Shown here one piece after another: positions 1 to 3,085 of a DNA stretch of 5,211 nucleotides. The notes under the pieces were generated by a model that worked only from the letters and a program-made list of their open reading frames with translations, was not told the origin of the DNA and made no database searches. The DNA is from an uncultured Erysipelotrichaceae bacterium (lineage in GTDB: Bacteria; Bacillota_I; Bacilli_A; RF39; UBA660): positions 1 to 5,211 of the forward strand of contig CACZSX010000021.1 of assembly GCA_902783915.1 (NCBI GenBank), given 5' to 3'. Made by a program: the position numbers and the translations under genes. The stretch's first letter is position 1. Every line of letters starts with the position of its first letter.

Positions 1-705
1 CCAACTATTGAAGTAAGAAAGACTACTGGTCAAATAGATGATATAGTTGGTGAGATAAATAAAAGAATTGAGAAAAATGAAAGAGTTTTAATTACTACTC
101 TTACTATAAGAATGGCTGAAGAATTAACTAATTATTTAAAGAACTTAGATATTAAAGTAGCATATCTTCATAATGAGGTTAAAACATTAGAAAGAACTAA
201 AATAATAAGAGATTTAAGATTAGGTAAATATGATGTGGTAGTAGGTATTAATCTTCTTAGAGAAGGAATAGATATACCTGAAGTAAGTCTAATTATAATA
301 TTAGATGCTGATAAACAAGGATTCTTAAGAAGTGATAGAAGTTTAATACAAACTATAGGTAGATGTGCTAGAAATGAAAATGGTCATGTAATAATGTATG
401 CAGATCAAATTAGTGATTCTATGAAAATAGCTATTGCTGAAACTGAAAGAAGAAGGAAAATACAAGATAAATATAATAAAGACCATGGTATTGTTCCTAA
501 AACAATAGTAAAAGAAATAAGAGATTTAATATCTAATGAAGATGAAGACAAAAAGATAGAATTAAAACCTAAGTATTCTAAGAAAGAAAAACGTAATATG
601 ATAGAAAGAATAGAGAAAGAAATGATGGAAGCAGCTCGTAACTTAGATTTTGAAAGAGCTACTGAACTTAGAGATATTATGTTTGAATTACAAATAGAGG
701 ATTGA
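1..705 (+). CDS. uvrB: UvrB, excinuclease ABC subunit B (3' part)
   Basis: UvrB is the DNA-damage-verifying helicase-like subunit of the UvrABC nucleotide-excision repair system. UvrA loads it at lesions and it then recruits UvrC. The reading frame is open from base 1, so the gene begins upstream; 234 C-terminal residues are present, against about 660 for a full protein. Visible in order are the start of helicase domain 3 (PTIEVR, then GQIDD), [19 protein letters not shown], motif V ([14 protein letters not shown]), [11 protein letters not shown], and motif VI (QTIGRCARN, fragment residues 117-125) with both arginines kept. Most UvrB proteins have GRAARN, so the Cys is a small departure. A C-terminal UVR helical hairpin, which contacts UvrC, covers fragment residues about 200-231 ([19 protein letters not shown]). 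The gene stops with TGA at 703-705. No GC-rich terminator follows; the next gene's promoter overlaps the stop. Family assignment is secure. Confidence 0.97.
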   Translation, partial: PTIEVRKTTGQIDDIVGEINKRIEKNERVLITTLTIRMAEELTNYLKNLDIKVAYLHNEVKTLERTKIIRDLRLGKYDVVVGINLLREGIDIPEVSLIIILDADKQGFLRSDRSLIQTIGRCARNENGHVIMYADQISDSMKIAIAETERRRKIQDKYNKDHGIVPKTIVKEIRDLISNEDEDKKIELKPKYSKKEKRNMIERIEKEMMEAARNLDFERATELRDIMFELQIED

Positions 706-729
706 CTTTAAATTATTAAAATGTATAAT
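702..729 (+). promoter_or_regulatory. Sigma-A-type promoter of the 165-residue orphan gene
   Basis: The -35 hexamer TTGACT (702-707) and a perfect -10 TATAAT (724-729) are separated by 16 bases. The -35 overlaps the uvrB TGA stop. The predicted start near 736 would give a 5' leader of only about 18 nt, carrying GGAGG at 743-747. This indicates that the orphan gene can be transcribed independently of uvrB. Confidence 0.7.
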
Positions 730-742
730 AATACTACATTTT
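718..742 (+). repeat. 8-bp inverted repeat flanking the -10 and start point
   Basis: AAAATGTA (718-725) is exactly mirrored by TACATTTT (735-742), with a 9-base centre. The left arm enters the -10 hexamer and the right arm covers the predicted transcription start. It could be an operator for a repressor, a weak AT-only terminator for uvrB, or chance in AT-rich DNA. No known operator consensus was recognised. Confidence 0.35.
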
Positions 743-753
743 GGAGGTAATTT

Positions 754-1251
754 ATGAAAGATATAACATTAAAATCAATGAAAAGAAATTATGATACTAT
801 AAGTGCTATAGCATTAAAACATAATGCAAAAGTAAAAAAATTAAAAGAATTATTATATGAACCAAAGGTTTTAGAATTTATAGCATTAAAAGGAATTAGA
901 TTATCAAAGGATGAATTAACTGAGTGGGATGAAGATTATTTAATGACATTACTTATGTCTAACTATTCAAATGCAGAAACAGCTGTTAATAATAGTGAGG
1001 TTTATTTTTGCGATGGTAATTTAGTTAGAGAAAAAATAGAAAATGAAGATGTTGATTCTAAGTTATATATAAATTTAGAAGATCGTGAAGATTGTAGAGT
1101 TATTAGACTAAGCAAATGCGATGAGTTCGAGTCAAAACACAAAGTAGTATATGGAACAGATTATGAAGAAACTAGAAGAAGTCTAATAGCTAGTATAATA
1201 AAAAATGGACAAGAAGAAAGCGTAGAAGAACCAGTAAAAAGTAAGAAATAA
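754..1251 (+). CDS. Unrecognised 165-residue soluble protein
   Basis: I do not recognise this family. The ATG at 754 is well supported by GGAGG at 743-747, six bases upstream, and by the strong promoter before it. The protein has no signal peptide or membrane segment and no metal-binding cysteine cluster; only two isolated Cys residues occur. Residues 1-40 are Lys-rich and probably helical (MKRNYDTISAIALKHNAKVK). A more hydrophobic stretch near 38-48 (VLEFIALKGIR) is followed by an acidic segment with DELTEWDEDYL. The second half mixes short beta-like stretches (KLYINLED, CRVIRLSKC) with a helix near 138-151 (EETRRSLIASIIKNG), and ends in a charged, probably disordered tail (EESVEEPVKSKK). 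A terminator overlaps the stop codon, so it appears to be monocistronic. Base composition resembles its neighbours. Location beside uvrB does not by itself show a repair role. Confidence 0.85.
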   Translation: MKDITLKSMKRNYDTISAIALKHNAKVKKLKELLYEPKVLEFIALKGIRLSKDELTEWDEDYLMTLLMSNYSNAETAVNNSEVYFCDGNLVREKIENEDVDSKLYINLEDREDCRVIRLSKCDEFESKHKVVYGTDYEETRRSLIASIIKNGQEESVEEPVKSKK

Positions 1252-1268
1252 TATTTCTTACTTTTTTT
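1236..1268 (+). terminator. Intrinsic terminator of the orphan gene
   Basis: A perfect 9-bp stem, GTAAGAAAT (1241-1249) with ATTTCTTAC (1253-1261), has a 3-base loop and is followed by T7 (1262-1268). An A5 run at 1236-1240 can extend the stem into the T-tract. The TAA stop at 1249-1251 lies inside the hairpin, so the last codons of the gene also encode the terminator. Confidence 0.85.
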
Positions 1269-1278
1269 ATAATAATAC

Positions 1279-1307
1279 TTGATTTTTATATAATATTATA
1301 TTATTAT
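1279..1307 (+). promoter_or_regulatory. Probable promoter region for the small ORF and uraA
   Basis: Two -10 candidates lie in this AT-rich stretch between the terminator and the small ORF. TTGATT (1279-1284) pairs with TATTAT (1302-1307) at 17-base spacing, but its start would fall near 1314, inside the ribosome-binding site. A perfect TATAAT at 1289-1294 would give a more sensible start near 1301 but lacks a good -35. Some promoter is needed here because a terminator precedes the region; which hexamers are used is uncertain. Confidence 0.4.
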
Positions 1308-1324
1308 TTGATAGAGGTAAAAAT

Positions 1325-1411
1325 ATGGATAGAAAAAAACAGTTATTTAAAACTAGGGGTATAATTATTTGTTCTTTATTATCTATATTTGTTTGTTTAT
1401 TTGCTATTTAG
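1325..1411 (+). CDS. 28-residue hydrophobic small ORF (leader peptide or small membrane protein)
   Basis: ATG at 1325 follows AGAGGT (1313-1318), with GAGG seven bases from the start, so translation is plausible. The peptide starts MDRKKQLFKTR, with five basic residues and one acidic residue. It ends in a hydrophobic stretch, GIIICSLLSIFVCLFAI, long enough for one membrane span with the N-terminus inside. The TAG stop at 1409-1411 shares its G with the first base of the next terminator stem. The last 50 bases before that stem are 64% T and 22% A by my count, unlike the A-rich coding strand elsewhere. Two readings are possible: a leader peptide controlling uraA by attenuation, or a free-standing single-span protein, for example of the small toxin type. 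Function is not established. Confidence 0.55.
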   Translation: MDRKKQLFKTRGIIICSLLSIFVCLFAI

Positions 1412-1441
1412 AAGGAATTGTTTTTAATTCCTTCTTTTTTT
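1411..1441 (+). terminator. Intrinsic terminator or attenuator upstream of uraA
   Basis: A perfect 9-bp stem, GAAGGAATT (1411-1419) with AATTCCTTC (1426-1434), has a 6-base loop and is followed by T7 (1435-1441). The first stem base is the last base of the small ORF's stop codon. A ribosome terminating there would cover the 5' arm and prevent folding. The hairpin lies 28 bases before the uraA ATG, and I see no convincing promoter between the two. Expression of uraA therefore probably depends on read-through. Confidence 0.8.
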
Positions 1442-1468
1442 GTGAATAAATACCTTGAAAGGAGTTTT

Positions 1469-2749
1469 ATGAAAAAAGAAAAAATGGCATATGATGTAAA
1501 TGAGATGCCACCAATGTTAAAATCTATAATTTTAGCATTTCAACATGTATTTGCAATGTTTGGTGCAACTATATTAGTGCCAATATTAGTTAATGGAATA
1601 GCAGGTACTGAAGTATTAACTATTCCAGTAGCGTTATTCACATCTGGATTTGGGACGCTTTTATATATTTTTTGCACAAAGAAAAAATCACCAGTATATT
1701 TAGGAAGTTCCTTTGCATTTATAACACCAATAGCAGTAGGATATCTAAAAGGCGGTATGTCTGGTGCAATGACAGGGATAATGGTTGTAGGTTTAATTTA
1801 TATAATTGTTGCAATTATAATTAAGTTTGTAGGTAAAGAGTGGTTAGAAAAATTACTACCACCAATAGTAATTGGCCCTATGATTATGATTATAGGTTTA
1901 GGGCTTGCTCCTACAGCAATAGATTCAATGGGATTATCTAGTAAAGTATTAGATGTAAAAACAGTAGTAGTTGCATTGGTATCCTTTATAGTAACTGCAC
2001 TTGTTATGACAAGAGCAAAAGGCTTTTTAAAAGTAATACCATTCTTAATAGGAATATTATCTGGATATATAGTAGCAATATGTTTAGGTATGATTGATTT
2101 TACTTCAGTAAAAGAAGCAAGTTTCTTTAGTATTCCTAATTTTAAAGTAATGTTTATTGATTATAAATTAAACTTTACTGCACTTATTACAATAGCGCCA
2201 GTAGCACTTGTAACATTATGTGAACATATAGGAGACCATACATCACTTGGTAATATAATCGGTAAAGACTTAATAAAAGATCCAGGGCTTGATAGAACAT
2301 TAATGGGAGATGGTATAGCAACATTATTTGCAGGATTTTTAGGAGGACCTGCAAATACAACATATGGAGAAAATACATCAGTAGTAGGTATGACAAAAGT
2401 AGCTAGTGTTAAAGTAATAGCACTTGCTGCATCATTTGCAATATGTATATCTTTTTTAGGTAAATTTACAGCACTTGTATCTACAATACCTAATGCAGTA
2501 TTAGGAGGAGTATCATTATTATTATATGGATTTATAGCAGTAAATGGATTAAAAGTATTAATTAAAAATAAAATAAATTTTGAAGTACCAAAGAATGTAA
2601 TAATAGCATCTTCAATGCTAGTAATAGGTTTAGGAGGAGCAGCAATATCAATAAATAGCGGAGATTTATCATTAACTATATCTGGTATGTCACTCGCATC
2701 TATAGTAGGTATATTATTAAATTTATTTTTAAAAGATAAAAAAGTATAA
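1469..2749 (+). CDS. uraA: Uracil permease, NCS2/UraA family
   Basis: This membrane transporter imports uracil, normally by proton symport, for pyrimidine salvage. The 426-residue product matches the family length (about 430 residues, 14 membrane segments). Family signatures are QHVFAMFGATILVP (residues 25-38), LGSSFAFI (78-85), GLGLAPTA, EHIGDHTSLGNIIGKDL from 252, DPGLDRTLMGDG, and GGPANTTYGENT ending near 303. E252 and E301 align with the uracil-contacting E241 and E290 of E. coli UraA, with a constant offset of 11. At the place of E. coli H245 this protein has D256, within the EHIGDH form that I recall from Gram-positive pyrimidine permeases. The ATG at 1469 is chosen because AAGGAG (1459-1464) precedes it. 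An upstream in-frame TTG at 1418 lies inside the terminator hairpin and has no proper ribosome site. Transcription probably enters through the upstream hairpin. A strong terminator follows. Confidence 0.93.
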   Translation: MKKEKMAYDVNEMPPMLKSIILAFQHVFAMFGATILVPILVNGIAGTEVLTIPVALFTSGFGTLLYIFCTKKKSPVYLGSSFAFITPIAVGYLKGGMSGAMTGIMVVGLIYIIVAIIIKFVGKEWLEKLLPPIVIGPMIMIIGLGLAPTAIDSMGLSSKVLDVKTVVVALVSFIVTALVMTRAKGFLKVIPFLIGILSGYIVAICLGMIDFTSVKEASFFSIPNFKVMFIDYKLNFTALITIAPVALVTLCEHIGDHTSLGNIIGKDLIKDPGLDRTLMGDGIATLFAGFLGGPANTTYGENTSVVGMTKVASVKVIALAASFAICISFLGKFTALVSTIPNAVLGGVSLLLYGFIAVNGLKVLIKNKINFEVPKNVIIASSMLVIGLGGAAISINSGDLSLTISGMSLASIVGILLNLFLKDKKV

Positions 2750-2777
2750 AAATAGTAATATATAAAAATATAAAAAG

Positions 2778-2815
2778 AAAAAAGACAAATATTGTTATAT
2801 ATATTTGTCTTTTTT
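2778..2815. terminator. Strong, probably bidirectional terminator after uraA
   Basis: AGACAAATAT (2783-2792) pairs with ATATTTGTCT (2801-2810) around an 8-base loop. The stem is extended by A5 (2778-2782) against T5 (2811-2815), giving 15 bp. T-rich sequence follows on the plus strand (TTTTTGTTATTTTT), and the minus strand has an equivalent T-rich exit (TTTTTCTTTTTATA). It can end uraA transcription and stop minus-strand transcription coming from 2830-3000. Confidence 0.88.
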
Positions 2816-2829
2816 GTTATTTTTAATTA

Positions 2830-2877
2830 TTAAAAATTTATTTTTTGTAATTTGATTATGTATTTATAATTATTCAT
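2830..2877 (-). CDS. Possible 15-residue ORF with a strong ribosome-binding site
   Basis: On the minus strand, GGAGG (2888-2884) sits six bases before an ATG at 2877. It opens the peptide MNNYKYIIKLQKINF, which ends with TAA at 2832-2830. The ORF lies between the minus-strand hairpin at 2903-2931 and the terminator at 2778-2815. The same frame is open back to an ATG at 2916, giving 28 residues. The Shine-Dalgarno match is the only real support; a peptide this short may be chance. It would be expressed only by read-through of the hairpin upstream of it. Confidence 0.2.
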   Translation of the reverse strand: MNNYKYIIKLQKINF

Positions 2878-2897
2878 AGTACTCCTCCTATTAATAT

Positions 2898-2931
2898 AAA
2901 AAGCACCTGATATCATTTAGATATTAGGTGC
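2898..2931 (-). terminator. Terminator-like hairpin ending the minus-strand RNA
   Basis: On the minus strand the arms are 2931-2920 and 2914-2903, with a 5-base loop (UAAAU). Eleven of 12 positions pair, and the sequence continues with UUUUUAUAUUAA. The U-tract is short. A ribosome-binding site and a small ORF lie directly downstream, so it could act as an attenuator and not an end point. A GGUG/CACC pairing (2937-2934 with 2930-2927) would compete with the base of this stem. Confidence 0.5.
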
Positions 2932-2973
2932 ACCACCATATGGAAGCATCTGATCTAAATCAAATGTATCCAT
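2917..2973 (-). CDS. Possible 18-residue ORF inside the candidate small RNA
   Basis: On the minus strand, ATG at 2973 opens MDTFDLDQMLPYGGAPNI, ending at TAA 2919-2917 within the third hairpin. The peptide is acidic at its start and has a Pro/Gly-rich end. The only ribosome-binding candidate, AAGGA (2991-2987), is 13 bases from the start and is partly buried in the first hairpin, which argues against efficient translation. The next codon after TAA is an ATG that opens the longer form of the downstream 15-residue ORF. It is reported because the unit has a promoter, but the RNA reading is preferred. Confidence 0.17.
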   Translation of the reverse strand: MDTFDLDQMLPYGGAPNI

Positions 2974-3000
2974 TTTTTATGAAGTTTCCTTCATGTAAAC

Positions 3001-3029
3001 AATATATCATATTTTATTATATATGTAAA
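3001..3029 (-). promoter_or_regulatory. Minus-strand extended -10 promoter, divergent from uvrA
   Basis: On the minus strand TTTACA (3029-3024) is followed after exactly 17 bases by TATATT (3006-3001), with TGA directly before the -10 (the TGn extension, 3009-3007). The predicted start, seven bases beyond the -10, is 2994. The elements fit a housekeeping sigma promoter in a Gram-positive background. Confidence 0.55.
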
Positions 3030-3033
3030 TCGG

Positions 3034-3062
3034 TGTTTAAAAATTAAATATTGTGGTATAAT
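3034..3062 (+). promoter_or_regulatory. uvrA: uvrA promoter with extended -10
   Basis: A perfect TATAAT at 3057-3062 is preceded by TGG (3054-3056), making an extended -10. The -35 at 17-base spacing is poor (TGTTTA, 3034-3039), as is common for extended -10 promoters. The start near 3069 would leave a short leader holding the ribosome-binding site at 3074-3082. No palindromic LexA (SOS) box of the GAAC-N4-GTTC kind was seen near it. Confidence 0.6.
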
Positions 3063-3085
3063 ACTAAGGATTTGGAAGTGAGATT

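Larger units (their letters stand above)
2898..2994 (-). ncRNA. Candidate structured small RNA of about 97 nt, class unknown
   Basis: Read on the minus strand, a promoter at 3029-3001 predicts a start at 2994. That base is the first of a perfect hairpin, AUGAAG-GAAA-CUUCAU (2994-2979), with a GNRA-type tetraloop. After an A-rich linker comes a second hairpin (2973-2940). It has a 5-bp outer stem AUGGA/UCCAU, a 2x2 internal loop, and an 8-bp inner stem CAUUUGAU/AUCAGAUG with one U-G pair and a UUAG loop. A third hairpin (2931-2903) pairs GCACCU with AGGUGC at its base, has one A-C mismatch, and is followed by U5. Promoter, three consecutive hairpins and a terminator-like end make a coherent RNA gene. 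Caution: the third hairpin pairs slightly better on the plus strand, where the second hairpin is followed by T6, so the strand is not certain. It matches no riboswitch or small RNA family that I could recall. Confidence 0.5.

Noticed and set aside
703..711. TGA read as Trp at the end of uvrB (Mycoplasma-type code)
   Set aside because: Read-through would add only two residues before TAA. No in-frame TGA occurs inside any gene, and Trp is always TGG.
1305..1330. PyrR-binding loop suggested by AGAGGT upstream of uraA
   Set aside because: The flanks do not form the required stem, and AGAGGT is positioned as the ribosome-binding site of the small ORF.
1418..1468. Upstream TTG start that would add 17 residues to the uracil permease
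   Set aside because: The TTG lies inside the terminator hairpin and lacks a ribosome site. The ATG at 1469 has AAGGAG just upstream, and its product matches the family length.
1270..1468. Purine or other known riboswitch before the NCS2 permease
   Set aside because: None of the conserved core bases are present, and the only stable hairpin is the terminator itself.
2187..2396. 69-codon minus-strand frame inside uraA
   Set aside because: It is the antisense shadow of a hydrophobic membrane-protein gene, with a Leu/Tyr-rich low-complexity product and no supporting signals.
2940..2978. Plus-strand terminator: hairpin followed by T6
   Set aside because: It is possible but less likely. The plus-strand stem has C-A and A-A mismatches, uraA is already closed by a stronger terminator at 2778-2815, and no good plus-strand promoter lies between them.
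2895..3000. CRISPR array or T-box leader in the hairpin region
   Set aside because: There are no regularly spaced identical repeats, and the region lacks the T-box sequence and a downstream synthetase or amino-acid gene.
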